DNA of 64,000 nucleotides from CAYRGQ01 sp964423925 (GTDB taxonomy: Bacteria; Bacteroidota; Bacteroidia; Sphingobacteriales; Sphingobacteriaceae). The notes under the pieces are model-generated. The model was not told the DNA's origin. It worked only from the letters and a program-made list of their open reading frames with translations, and ran no database searches. A program made the translations under genes and the position numbers. Shown here in pieces: positions 25,551 through 34,536 of the stretch (position 1 is its first letter; each line of letters starts with the position of its first letter). The DNA lies in assembly GCA_964423925.1 (NCBI GenBank), contig CAYRGQ010000009.1, positions 14,464 through 78,463 of the forward strand. The letters run 5' to 3'.

Positions 25551-26138
25551 ATGGATCAGCTCATTGCTTTCGACCAGGATTTGTTCATCGCCATCAACAA
25601 TGGCATGAGCAATGCTTTTTTTGATTGGTTCCTGCCCATCATGCGCAACCCCTATACGTGGGCGCCGCTGTATCTTTTTATCATCATATTCTGCATCAAG
25701 AATTATAAAATGCGCGGGGTATTAGTGGTGGTATTCCTACTGATTACGTTTGGTATTGCAGACTCGGTGTCGTCGTCGGTCATCAAGAAATCGGTGCAGC
25801 GCGTCAGGCCCTGTAACGATATGGAGCTGAAAGAGGAGGTGGTCTTGCGCGTGCGATGCGGAGGCGGTTATTCCTTTACCTCTTCCCACGCTACCAATCA
25901 CTTCGCCATTTCGCTCTTCCTCATAATGGTGTTCTATCGCCGCTGGAAGCACATTTTATGGCTCGCGTTGGCATGGGCCGCGATCATCAGCTTCGCCCAA
26001 ATATATGTAGGCGTCCATTACCCCCTAGACATCATCGGTGGGGCAATTCTGGGCACACTGATTGGGGTATTGACTGGCTACGTATTCCGTTTGATTCAAC
26101 CCAACCTTAGGCCTGAACCCACAACAACAGCCCCATGA
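25551..26138 (+). CDS. PAP2 family membrane phosphatase
   Basis: A 195-residue inner-membrane phosphatase with about five helices. The three PAP2 motifs are visible: KKSVQRVRP (about 82), the S-x-H of YSFTSSHATNHFA (about 108) and VGVHYPLDIIGGA (about 157) with the catalytic histidine. Such proteins dephosphorylate undecaprenyl pyrophosphate or other lipid phosphates on the periplasmic face. The stop overlaps the ATG of the ZIP transporter gene by four bases, so the two are translated together. Confidence 0.9.
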   Translation: MDQLIAFDQDLFIAINNGMSNAFFDWFLPIMRNPYTWAPLYLFIIIFCIKNYKMRGVLVVVFLLITFGIADSVSSSVIKKSVQRVRPCNDMELKEEVVLRVRCGGGYSFTSSHATNHFAISLFLIMVFYRRWKHILWLALAWAAIISFAQIYVGVHYPLDIIGGAILGTLIGVLTGYVFRLIQPNLRPEPTTTAP

Positions 26139-26923
26139 GCGCTCCATTAATTATTGCTATTCTATTTATTTCCGCATTTTTGGCTGGTATTGCCGTTTTC
26201 GTTGTCAGGCGCGACAATGCCAACTTGCTCAAGCTGGTCCTATCGTTTAGTGGTGCCTATCTGTTTTCGATTACGGTCCTACACTTGCTTCCTCACGTTT
26301 ACCATTCGGCAAACACCTCGCCCGAAACCTTAGGCTTGTTTGTATTGGGGGGATTTATGTTCCAGCTGGTCATGGAGCAGTTTTCGCACGGTATCGAGCA
26401 TGGGCACATCCATCGTTCGGAATCGACCCGCGGCTTGTTTCCGTTAGGCATCATGATTAGCCTTTGCCTGCACGCCTTCCTGGAAGGAATGCCGCTGGCG
26501 TCACATCACCAAAACGAACTGGTATTTGGCATTGCCCTTCACCACGTGCCTGCGGCGTTTGCGCTGGCTACGCTGCTCCTACATGCCCAGCTGCCTAAGG
26601 CGAAGATTGTTGTGCTTATCGCGATTTTCGCGGCCATGACACCACTCGGCTTTCTCTTGAGCAAGGGAATCAGTGCCGGAGCCATGGGAGATATCGACCA
26701 ATACTCCGACCGGATCATGGCCATAGTCATCGGAATTTTCCTCCACATTTCCACCACAATCCTGTTTGAATCCGGGTCTGCCGACCATCATAAATTTAAC
26801 CGGAAAAAGATGATAGCGGTGATTTTAGGTATCGCGATATCCCTGCTCAATTTTGCCTTCCACACGCATGACCATCACGGACATGGACACCCCCACGAGC
26901 ATCATCATGGGCACGACCATTAA
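26135..26923 (+). CDS. ZIP family metal transporter
   Basis: A 262-residue membrane protein of the ZIP family, with about eight helices and metal-binding residues inside the membrane: SLCLHAFLEGMPLA near 110 and GIALHHVPAAFALA near 135 are the paired helix 4 and 5 signatures. It ends with a long histidine-rich cytoplasmic or periplasmic tail (HTHDHHGHGHPHEHHHG). It probably takes up zinc or another divalent metal. It is coupled to the PAP2 gene and convergent with a MarR regulator. Confidence 0.9.
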   Translation: MSAPLIIAILFISAFLAGIAVFVVRRDNANLLKLVLSFSGAYLFSITVLHLLPHVYHSANTSPETLGLFVLGGFMFQLVMEQFSHGIEHGHIHRSESTRGLFPLGIMISLCLHAFLEGMPLASHHQNELVFGIALHHVPAAFALATLLLHAQLPKAKIVVLIAIFAAMTPLGFLLSKGISAGAMGDIDQYSDRIMAIVIGIFLHISTTILFESGSADHHKFNRKKMIAVILGIAISLLNFAFHTHDHHGHGHPHEHHHGHDH

Positions 26924-26984
26924 CGGGTGAAGCGCGCGTACTCGCCCCGGGCGATAGCGTACGCCGTACCCCCTTCGTCACTAA

Positions 26985-27446
26985 CTAAAACCGCTCGTGT
27001 CCACGTATTTTTTCCAGGAGATCGTTTAGTACGTGGCATTCCTCCTTAGTAATGTTCTTTTCGAGGACATCCAGCAGAAGCATGGACTCGTCGAGTTCAG
27101 CCAGCACCTCGATGCCTTTATCGGTAATGACCACATCCACCGCCCTACGGTCGTCGGGGTTTTGCGACCGAGAAACCAAACCTTTGGCTACGAGCCTGTC
27201 CATAATCCGCGATACGTCGGGCATTTTGTCAATCATGCGTTCCTTTACCATGCGGTTAGTTGCAGGATTAGGATATTGGCCACGAAGAATACGTAAAACG
27301 TTGAACTGCTGAATCGTTATTTGCTGGGCTCCCGCGCGCTTTTCCAATATTCCGTTAATCCAGTTGCCGGTGAAGAGGATATTGATCGTCGCCTTGTGCC
27401 ATTCGTTGTGAAATTTTTTTACCTTGATTTCGTCTTCTATTCGCAT
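26985..27446 (-). CDS. MarR family transcriptional regulator
   Basis: A 153-residue winged-helix repressor. The recognition region (KRAGAQQITIQQFNVLRILRG near 37) and the wing motif SRSQNPDDRRAVDVVITDKG near 108 are typical of MarR proteins that bind as dimers. The acidic, leucine-rich C-terminal helix supplies the dimer face. It lies downstream of mqnA on the same strand after a 123-base gap and converges with the ZIP gene. The ligand and targets are unknown. Confidence 0.9.
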   Translation of the reverse strand: MRIEDEIKVKKFHNEWHKATINILFTGNWINGILEKRAGAQQITIQQFNVLRILRGQYPNPATNRMVKERMIDKMPDVSRIMDRLVAKGLVSRSQNPDDRRAVDVVITDKGIEVLAELDESMLLLDVLEKNITKEECHVLNDLLEKIRGHERF

Positions 27447-27569
27447 AATCGGCCATTATTAACTCGTAATTAGGGATAATCCTCGTTGCCAATTTATAAA
27501 TTATTTACAAACAACAACTCTATTGCCTCAAAATTTGCAGACTGATTTTGCTTGGCAATGAACGGCAGG

Positions 27570-28307
27570 CTATCGCGAGACTGGGGTAGCGATTTCCCTC
27601 CACAAACCGAGAAACACCTCGATGGCCCGGCGCTTACGCGCGTCGAGCGGGTAGTCGATATTCGTATTGAGGTAATGCACGAAATCAAAATCAGGCCGTT
27701 TTTCGATCCCTTCGGCCACTTCCTTGCGCTGTGCCACCCCACGGCCCAGCGCTTCGTTAAAGGCTTCAACAAAAGCTTCGGGCAGTGGCTTATTAGCCAC
27801 CCACACAGCAAACACAAAGGGCAAGCCTTGAAAAGCCTTCCAATGCTCAGCCAAGTCGTAGTAATACGGCGTTTGGTGTTTCTTTCCGAAAGTCCGGTCG
27901 CCGATCTGGACAAATGCATCGGCGTCCTCAGATTCGACGATTTCCACGTCATTTTTCCAGTAGAAACGCAACAATACCCGCGCCAAGGCATTGGAAGTGC
28001 GGGAGTGAGAATCCAGCCGCAACGTGCTGATTTCCTCGACAGGCTTTTTGCTGAAAATAAATACCGAATCCACTGGTCCGTCGGCACCTAAACAATAGTC
28101 GGTCACGATTCGGTAGTTCGTTATTTCGGGGAGGGCGGCCACCGGCACAATACCCAGGTCGGCCTCGCCGCTGATCATTTTCCGAGCACAGGCGCTGGGA
28201 ATATCCAACGTCATCTCTACCTGGTTTAGGACGTCGCTCTGGCGCAGTCCATGCAAAAAAGGCAGCGTATTGGTGTAGGACACCGCTGACAAACGAATTT
28301 TTTCCAT
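27570..28307 (-). CDS. mqnA: Chorismate dehydratase of the futalosine pathway
   Basis: A 245-residue periplasmic-binding-protein-fold enzyme that dehydrates chorismate to 3-[(1-carboxyvinyl)oxy]benzoate, the first step of futalosine-dependent menaquinone synthesis. The start MEKIRLSAVSYTNTLPFLHG, the GEADLGIVPVAALPE segment (about 52) and LDSHSRTSNALARVLL (about 105) are family signatures. The open frame continues 60 codons upstream into the phosphatase gene, but the ATG at 28307 is the family start and overlaps the stop of that gene as TAATG, indicating translational coupling. Confidence 0.93.
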   Translation of the reverse strand: MEKIRLSAVSYTNTLPFLHGLRQSDVLNQVEMTLDIPSACARKMISGEADLGIVPVAALPEITNYRIVTDYCLGADGPVDSVFIFSKKPVEEISTLRLDSHSRTSNALARVLLRFYWKNDVEIVESEDADAFVQIGDRTFGKKHQTPYYYDLAEHWKAFQGLPFVFAVWVANKPLPEAFVEAFNEALGRGVAQRKEVAEGIEKRPDFDFVHYLNTNIDYPLDARKRRAIEVFLGLWREIATPVSR

Positions 28308-28933
28308 TAAGTTGTAACTAATCCTTCGAGATGGCGCGTGTTGTACGCATCGACGATTTCGTATGTTGGATGTACGTAACGCACGCGGTAGAGCGCGGTG
28401 TTCGTATGGGGAAAATCGTCCATTTGTGATACGGGCTTGCCGGTTAACCAGCATAGCAGCACGCGCATGGCGCGTCCGTGCATGCATACCAGCACTTTTC
28501 GGTCGCCCTCCCGACCGACTATCTCATCCATGGCTTCACGCTGGCGCGCGACGAGTGCCCTGGGTGACTCGCCCGCTTCAACAGAAGCATCCAAATCCCC
28601 TCGGGCCCACGAATCGGTCAGGGCGGCAAATCCGTCAAGGACATCCGGCGTCAGGTCTTTCCCTTCGTAGATACCCCAGCTAATCTCGTCCAGCCCGGCG
28701 TGTTGCGTCCAAGGAATCCCGTCTGCAATGAAACGCCCTACCGTTTGATGGGTACGCAATAAGGTCGACGTGTAAACACGGTCAAATTTCACGCCGGCGT
28801 ATTCTTCATAGAAGGCGTTGGCCTGGAGGACACCGGTTTCGTTAAGCGGGGAATTAACGCCACGCCCCTGTACGATACCTCGGAGATTGAGGTCGGTTTG
28901 GCCGTGGCGGATGATAAAAAGTTCTTTTTCCAA
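28307..28933 (-). CDS. Histidine phosphatase family protein
   Basis: A 208-residue phosphoglycerate-mutase-like phosphatase. The phosphohistidine motif is IIRHGQTDLN at residues 7-16, the second catalytic residues are GIYEGKDL near 90 and the second histidine is in LVCMHGRAMRVLL near 150. It lies between mqnE and mqnA, eight bases from the former and overlapping the latter by one base. The placement suggests a metabolite-repair or nucleotide phosphatase role linked to menaquinone synthesis, but the family acts on many substrates and nothing in the sequence fixes this one. Confidence 0.88.
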   Translation of the reverse strand: MEKELFIIRHGQTDLNLRGIVQGRGVNSPLNETGVLQANAFYEEYAGVKFDRVYTSTLLRTHQTVGRFIADGIPWTQHAGLDEISWGIYEGKDLTPDVLDGFAALTDSWARGDLDASVEAGESPRALVARQREAMDEIVGREGDRKVLVCMHGRAMRVLLCWLTGKPVSQMDDFPHTNTALYRVRYVHPTYEIVDAYNTRHLEGLVTT

Positions 28934-28941
28934 AAAATCAA

Positions 28942-30147
28942 TTATTTATTCACGACGGGCAAGGCATAGAATTTGGGTTTGGCAGCGGCCTCGTCTTCCT
29001 CAAAAACCACGTCGTTATAGTCCGTAATGATGTTGTAGAGCGTATCGCGTTCCACCGGATGCCGGCCCACCTGCTTGATGAGGGCGACCAATTCGCGCGT
29101 GCTCAGCGCCGGATTCTGCTCTTCAGCACCAGCCATCGAATAGATTTTCGTAGTATCGTCTAGCGTACCGTCAATATCGTCAACGCCGAAGGCCAACGAC
29201 AGCTGGGCCGTTTCTCGCCCGATCATGGCCCAATAAGCCTTGATATGGGGGAAGTTATCCATGTAAATCCTAGAGATCGCATAATTGCGCAAGTCCTCCA
29301 CCGCGGACACCTCCGGCACGTCAGACATTTGGTTATCCTTGTTGTGGAATTTAAGCGGAATAAAAGTTTGGAAACCGCGTGTACGATCCTGGAGCTGCCG
29401 CAGCCGTTCCATGTGGTCTACGCGATGCCAATATTCCTCAATGTGCCCGTACAACATGGTGGCATTCGAATGCATGCCCAGCTTATGCCATTCCTCGTGT
29501 ATGGCCAGCCATTGCTCGGCGTTGCATTTGTCTTTCGCAATTTTATCACGCACTTCCGGATGGAAAATCTCGGCCCCGCCCCCGGGCATCGATTCCAATC
29601 CGGCTTCTTTCATCATGGCCATTCCCGTGGCATAGTCGACTTTTGCCTTCTTGAAAATATAGTGATATTCCACAGGTGTCAATGCCTTGACGTGCAAATT
29701 TGGTCGGTGCTTTTTGATGGCGCTAAACAGCTCCATGTAAAATTTCATGTCGTATTGCGGCATTACGCCACCTACGATATGCACTTCGGTGATCGGCTCG
29801 TTGTCATACGAACGCACTTGCGCCATCATCTCGTCCATGGTAGCCTCCCATCCTTCGTCACGCTGCTTGATCAGGCGCGAGTACGAGCAGAACTTGCAGT
29901 CGTAGACGCACAGGTTGGTAGGTTCGATATGGAAATTACGGTTGAAGTACGTCCGGTGGCCGTGCAGCCGCTCGCGGATGAAGTTGGCAAGTACGCCCAA
30001 ATAGGCCAACTCCCCCTTTTCATAGAGCAACACGCCTTCGTCGAACGTCACGCGCTCCCCGGCTTTCACCTTTTCGGCGATGGTGCGCAACGCCGGGTCC
30101 ACATGCACGTTGTTGATGATTAAATTGAGCTTGTTTTCCGCTTCCAT
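28942..30147 (-). CDS. mqnE: Aminofutalosine synthase (radical SAM)
   Basis: A 401-residue radical SAM enzyme that joins the MqnA product to an adenosyl radical to form aminofutalosine. The 4Fe-4S motif CxxxCxxC is present as CVYDCKFC near residue 79. EVHIVGGVMPQ near 122, ESMPGGGAEIFHPEVRDKI near 190 and FIPLKFHNKDNQMSDVPE near 263 agree with MqnE rather than MqnC. It is the first gene of an operon with the histidine phosphatase and mqnA. MqnB, MqnC and MqnD functions are not in the window. Confidence 0.93.
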   Translation of the reverse strand: MEAENKLNLIINNVHVDPALRTIAEKVKAGERVTFDEGVLLYEKGELAYLGVLANFIRERLHGHRTYFNRNFHIEPTNLCVYDCKFCSYSRLIKQRDEGWEATMDEMMAQVRSYDNEPITEVHIVGGVMPQYDMKFYMELFSAIKKHRPNLHVKALTPVEYHYIFKKAKVDYATGMAMMKEAGLESMPGGGAEIFHPEVRDKIAKDKCNAEQWLAIHEEWHKLGMHSNATMLYGHIEEYWHRVDHMERLRQLQDRTRGFQTFIPLKFHNKDNQMSDVPEVSAVEDLRNYAISRIYMDNFPHIKAYWAMIGRETAQLSLAFGVDDIDGTLDDTTKIYSMAGAEEQNPALSTRELVALIKQVGRHPVERDTLYNIITDYNDVVFEEDEAAAKPKFYALPVVNK

Positions 30148-30166
30148 ACCCTATTTCCTTGGTACG

Positions 30167-30174
30167 CAAATATA
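30167..30174 (-). promoter_or_regulatory. Promoter of the mqnE operon
   Basis: TATATTTG at -7 with TTTG (30195-30198) 20 bases upstream is one of the best matches to the Bacteroidetes consensus in this window. The leader to the mqnE ATG at 30147 would be about 16 bases. Confidence 0.65.
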
Positions 30175-30348
30175 GCGAAAATATAGGTGGGATACAAAGG
30201 AAGCCTGCCCGGAGAAACGGCTCGGTGCGCCCTCTTTCGAAAATCGACGCACGCTGTAAAACAGTCTTCCTATCGGTTTGGACTATCGAGACAATGTAGT
30301 AAAGGACAGCCAACTAACACAATAAGCCGACCATGACGTCTAAACTCC

Positions 30349-32169
30349 CTATTCGCCAAAAAGCTGCATATCCACCAGCTTGCGATACAGACCGTCGGCC
30401 GCAATCAGCTCGGCATGCGTACCCACTTCCACAATTCGACCCGTGTCAATTACGGCGATTTTATCGGCGTGCTTAATGGTACTCAAGCGGTGCGCAATAA
30501 CGAGTGTCGTGCGGTTTTTCATCAGGTTAAACAAGGCGTCCTGAACCTGCTTTTCCGACTCGGTATCGAGTGCCGACGTCGCTTCGTCGAGTAGCATGAT
30601 GGGCGGATTCCTAAAGACTGCCCGTGCGATGCAAATCCGCTGGCGCTGGCCGCCTGAGAGCTTCGCACCGCGGTCGCCTATGTTGGTCTGATAGCCGTGT
30701 TCGGAAGCCGTGATAAAGTCATGTGCATTGGCGATGCGCGCGGCAGCCTCCACGTCTTCCGGTCGTGCGTCCTCGTCCGGAAATGCGATATTGTTGTAGA
30801 TGGTGTCGTTAAATAGAATGGTTTCTTGGTTGACCAGTCCTATCAAACTCCGCAACGATTCCACATGAATGTCTTTGAGGTCTATCCCATCAAAGGTCAC
30901 CTGTCCACTGTCAGGATCGATAAAGCGGGGGATGAGATCGATAATGGTGGACTTGCCCCCACCCGAAGGTCCGACCAGCGCCACGGTCTGTCCTTTTTCC
31001 ACCGTCAGGTTGATTCCCCGGAGCACCTCCTTGGTGTCGTAGGAAAACCGAACATCCCGCAGAACAATCTTATCTTCAAAGGACCCTACCCGCGTTCCGT
31101 CGGGCCTTTCGATGATTTCGCTCCGTTGGTCGATTAAGTCAAGTACGCGCTCCCCTGCCGCCAGCCCAGAGTTGATGGTGCTAAACGAATCCGTGAGTGC
31201 CTTGGCAGGACGCATGATCTGCGAAAATATAGCGATGTAGGTAATGAACTCCGTAGCTGCCAAATCGCTGCTGTCCGTCAGTACCAAACGCCCGCCGTAC
31301 AACAAGATGATGGCAACCATGCTCACGCCCAGCAATTCGGATACGGGCGACCCCATTTGCTGCCTTCGTACCATCCGTCGGCTCAATCTAGAGAAGGCTT
31401 TGTTCTCGTTGTGGAAACGGCTTTTCACGAAATCCACCGCGTTAAATGCCTTGATGATACGAATTCCAGACAATGCTTCGTCCAGATAGCTAATCATGTT
31501 GGCGTAGCGCTCCTGCGCCTGGGTCGCCTGACGCTTTAATCGCTTGACAATTAACGAGATAACGAATGCAGACCCGGGTATGACCAGCACGGAAAACAAC
31601 GTCAGCTTAGTCGAAATCATAAACAGCGCCACCAAGTAGAAAATGATCTGAAGCGGCTCCTTGAATACCACCTGCAATGTGCCCGTAACCGAAAACTGGA
31701 CCACTTGCACGTCTGAGGCGATCTTGGAGATAACATCGCCCTTGCGCTGGTTATTGAAATAGCCCAAGTGAAGACCCATTACGTTGTTGAAAACGGCCCG
31801 GCGCAAATTCAGTAAGGTGTGAATACGCAGGTTTTCCATAACCCGCTGCGAAAGGTAGCGAAATAGGTTGCTGATGAATACCGACAAAATAATTGCCGCG
31901 CATACCCGCTTTAACGCACCGTACGGACCATAATTCAGGTTAGCTTGTTGTGCGTAATAGTTGAAATAGCCCAAGATGTCGTGCCATTCCTGCGGCCGCG
32001 GCACGATTTCGGAGCCGGGTTCCGAATTAAACAGGGTTTGCAGCAACGGAGCCAGCAACGCCAAATTCAGGGTACTGAATACGACCATCACCGTCATACA
32101 TAAGATGTACGGGATGGCGTATTTCCCAATCGGCTTGGCGAAAGCGAGTAAGCGGAAATATGTTTTCAT
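30349..32169 (-). CDS. ABC exporter, fused membrane and ATPase domains (MsbA-like)
   Basis: A 606-residue half-transporter. About six helices occupy residues 1-330, followed by an ATPase domain with Walker A GPSGGGKST (about 395), signature LSGGQRQRICIARA (about 500) and Walker B IMLLDEATSALD. This layout matches MsbA and related lipid or drug exporters that work as homodimers. The start is the ATG at 32169; one in-frame TTG precedes it. A TACCTTTG promoter box lies 19 bases upstream of the start. An envelope-lipid flippase role is plausible but not proved. Confidence 0.9.
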   Translation of the reverse strand: MKTYFRLLAFAKPIGKYAIPYILCMTVMVVFSTLNLALLAPLLQTLFNSEPGSEIVPRPQEWHDILGYFNYYAQQANLNYGPYGALKRVCAAIILSVFISNLFRYLSQRVMENLRIHTLLNLRRAVFNNVMGLHLGYFNNQRKGDVISKIASDVQVVQFSVTGTLQVVFKEPLQIIFYLVALFMISTKLTLFSVLVIPGSAFVISLIVKRLKRQATQAQERYANMISYLDEALSGIRIIKAFNAVDFVKSRFHNENKAFSRLSRRMVRRQQMGSPVSELLGVSMVAIILLYGGRLVLTDSSDLAATEFITYIAIFSQIMRPAKALTDSFSTINSGLAAGERVLDLIDQRSEIIERPDGTRVGSFEDKIVLRDVRFSYDTKEVLRGINLTVEKGQTVALVGPSGGGKSTIIDLIPRFIDPDSGQVTFDGIDLKDIHVESLRSLIGLVNQETILFNDTIYNNIAFPDEDARPEDVEAAARIANAHDFITASEHGYQTNIGDRGAKLSGGQRQRICIARAVFRNPPIMLLDEATSALDTESEKQVQDALFNLMKNRTTLVIAHRLSTIKHADKIAVIDTGRIVEVGTHAELIAADGLYRKLVDMQLFGE

Positions 32170-32187
32170 CAACGACTAAACGAGCAG

Positions 32188-32195
32188 CAAAGGTA
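32188..32195 (-). promoter_or_regulatory. -7 promoter box of the MsbA-like exporter gene
   Basis: TACCTTTG on the minus strand fits TAnnTTTG and is 18 bases before the ATG at 32169. Confidence 0.55.
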
Positions 32196-32383
32196 ACAAA
32201 AACCGCCAACCTGCCCTGCACAATCGCCAACAACGAGCTCTAATACCCCAAACGCCCGGTCCCGATTCGGCATCGGCCCCGTCTTAATGTGCGCCCTACT
32301 ATGCGTGTTGCACGATTTTCAGCATTGCGCCCCTCAAGTTACAGATTACGAAAACCAGTGACAACCTAGCATTGCGCCGTATA

Positions 32384-32393
32384 NNNNNNNNNN
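32384..32393. other. Assembly gap of ten Ns
   Basis: Ten unresolved bases between the MsbA-like gene and the aminotransferase gene. The round number suggests a placeholder, so the true distance is unknown and a small feature such as the aminotransferase promoter could be missing. Confidence 0.95.
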
Positions 32394-32421
32394 ACATATT
32401 TGTTTAATTTAGCGCACCAAA

Positions 32422-33591
32422 ATGCAATCCATGGAAATCGAAGTCGCTAAGCGCCTCCAACATACGGAAGAATACTATTTTTCAAAAAAATTGCGGGAAA
32501 TCGATGCCCTCAACCAAGGAGGCGCCAATGTGCTCAACCTCGGCATCGGCAGCCCAGACCTGCCCCCGCATCCGGAGGTGGTACAGACCTTGGTCGACTA
32601 CGCCTCTAAGCCCAATACCCACGCCTACCAAAGCTACCGGGGCGTGCCCGCCCTGCGGCAGGCCGTCGCAGCCTGGTACGCCCGCTACTACGGCGTAACC
32701 TTGGATGCGGACACGCAAGTCTTGCCACTGATTGGCTCCAAGGAAGGCATTGTCCACATTTGCATGACTTACCTACAGGAGGGCGACCAGGTACTGGTAC
32801 CCAACCCCGGATATCCCACCTACGCATCGGCCGTGCGGCTGAGTGGCGCCACCGTTGTGCCCTACGCCTTGTCCGAAGCCCTGGGCTGGTTTCCCGACCT
32901 AGACGCGCTGGAGCAACAGGACCTGTCTGCCATTAAGATGATGTGGGTGAACTATCCGCACATGCCTACCGGCGCAGCGGCGACAGCCGAATTTTTCGAG
33001 CGCGTGGTAGCCTTTGCACGCAAACACCGCATCCTATTGTGCCACGACAACCCGTACAGTTTCATCCTCAACGACCGACCGCGCAGTCTGATGGCGACCA
33101 AGGGCGCGATGGACGTGGCGATTGAACTCAACTCACTAAGCAAGTCCGCCAATATGGCCGGATGGCGCATCGGCATGCTCGTCGCCAACGCCACGCGTAT
33201 TAACGACATCCTCCGGTTTAAGAGCAATATGGACTCAGGCATGTTCTTGCCCGCCCAAATGGCGGCGGCCAAAGCCCTGAGCTTGGGCCCCGAGTGGTAC
33301 CAAACCCTGAACGAAACCTACCGCGAACGCCGGCAATATGTATTCAACATCCTCGATACCCTAGGCTGCACCTACGACCCCCAGCAAGTGGGCATGTTTG
33401 TGTGGGCTAAGATACCCGCGAGCTACGCCAGTGGATATGCGCTCAGCGACGATGTGCTCAACCAAGTCCGCGTTTTTATCACACCAGGCGGTATTTTTGG
33501 CGATGCCGGAAACGCTTACGTCCGTATTAGCCTATGTGCGCCCATCGAACGGTTCGAGGAAGCCATCGCACGCATCAAAACAAGGAAATAA
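32422..33591 (+). CDS. Class I/II PLP-dependent aminotransferase
   Basis: A 389-residue fold type I aminotransferase. GIGSPDLPPHPEV near 45, NPGYPTYASAVRLSGA near 130 and the PLP lysine in ELNSLSKSANMAGWRIG near 240 identify the family. It resembles LL-diaminopimelate aminotransferase-like and aromatic or aspartate aminotransferases. It sits 18 bases before tyrA on the same strand, so an aromatic aminotransferase role in tyrosine or phenylalanine synthesis is likely. The precise substrate is an inference from context. Confidence 0.85.
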   Translation: MQSMEIEVAKRLQHTEEYYFSKKLREIDALNQGGANVLNLGIGSPDLPPHPEVVQTLVDYASKPNTHAYQSYRGVPALRQAVAAWYARYYGVTLDADTQVLPLIGSKEGIVHICMTYLQEGDQVLVPNPGYPTYASAVRLSGATVVPYALSEALGWFPDLDALEQQDLSAIKMMWVNYPHMPTGAAATAEFFERVVAFARKHRILLCHDNPYSFILNDRPRSLMATKGAMDVAIELNSLSKSANMAGWRIGMLVANATRINDILRFKSNMDSGMFLPAQMAAAKALSLGPEWYQTLNETYRERRQYVFNILDTLGCTYDPQQVGMFVWAKIPASYASGYALSDDVLNQVRVFITPGGIFGDAGNAYVRISLCAPIERFEEAIARIKTRK

Positions 33592-33609
33592 GATATCAAC
33601 ACATAAACT

Positions 33610-34449
33610 ATGAATATTGCAATAGTCGGCGTCGGGCTGATTGGCGGTTCGGTTGCCCTCACCCTAAAGGAAAAATCGCACGATTACCACATCATCGGGG
33701 TTGACAACAGCGAGCAAAACCTTAAAAAAGCAAGGGAGCTCGGCCTAATTGACAGTTCGGATTCGCTAGCTAATGCCGTGGCTAACAGCAAAGTAATTAT
33801 CCTGGCTACGCCTGTTGATGCCATATTGAAGCTATTGCCTACCGTGCTGGACATGGTAACCGACCAAGTCGTCATAGACATGGGATCGACGAAATCCAAT
33901 ATTCTGGAGGCCGTAGCGCAGCACCCCAAGCGAGGACGCCTAGTGGCAGCCCACCCCATGGCGGGAACGGAATACTCCGGCCCCGAGGCGGCGTTCAACG
34001 GACTGTTTACCAACAAGGTGATGGTGTATACCGATGCAGCCAACAGCGATGAAGATGCTTTTGAGCTGGCCGACCAGATTACCGATCAGCTGGAAATGCA
34101 AACCACCTTCATGAACGCGACCGAACACGATATACATACCGCATACGTATCGCACATTTCGCACATTACCTCGTTTGCACTGGCGCTAACCGTATTGGAA
34201 AAGGAAAAATCCCAAGGCCGCATCTTCGAGCTGGCCGGATCCGGTTTCGAATCGACCGTGCGCTTGGCCAAGAGCTCCCCGGACATGTGGACGCCCATCT
34301 TCCGCCAAAACCGAGAGAACGTCCTCGAAGTGCTGGAGGAGCACATCAAACAACTGCAAAACATGCACGACCTACTGGAAAAAGAGGATTACGACAAGTT
34401 TTACAAGCTGATCAAGAAGTCGAACAAAATAAAGCGCATTCTCAAGTAA
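33610..34449 (+). CDS. tyrA: Prephenate dehydrogenase
   Basis: A 279-residue NAD(P)-dependent enzyme converting prephenate to 4-hydroxyphenylpyruvate. The dinucleotide-binding start is MNIAIVGVGLIGGSVALTL, followed by IDMGSTKSNI near 96, AAHPMAGTEYSGPEAA near 113 (substrate site) and SHISHITSFALAL near 183. There is no chorismate mutase domain and no ACT domain, so it is the short form. Together with the upstream aminotransferase it supplies tyrosine. Confidence 0.93.
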   Translation: MNIAIVGVGLIGGSVALTLKEKSHDYHIIGVDNSEQNLKKARELGLIDSSDSLANAVANSKVIILATPVDAILKLLPTVLDMVTDQVVIDMGSTKSNILEAVAQHPKRGRLVAAHPMAGTEYSGPEAAFNGLFTNKVMVYTDAANSDEDAFELADQITDQLEMQTTFMNATEHDIHTAYVSHISHITSFALALTVLEKEKSQGRIFELAGSGFESTVRLAKSSPDMWTPIFRQNRENVLEVLEEHIKQLQNMHDLLEKEDYDKFYKLIKKSNKIKRILK

Positions 34450-34536
34450 CGCTATCGGTCTGAGACTGTTTTAGGGAGTTTGCCCCGGTACCGATGAGAA
34501 ACAGTATATTTACGCCAACAAATCTCGCAAACCGTT

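Noticed and set aside
29245..30123. A 292-codon plus-strand open frame
   Set aside because: It is antisense to mqnE, rich in His, Arg and Val in a pattern typical of a shadow frame.
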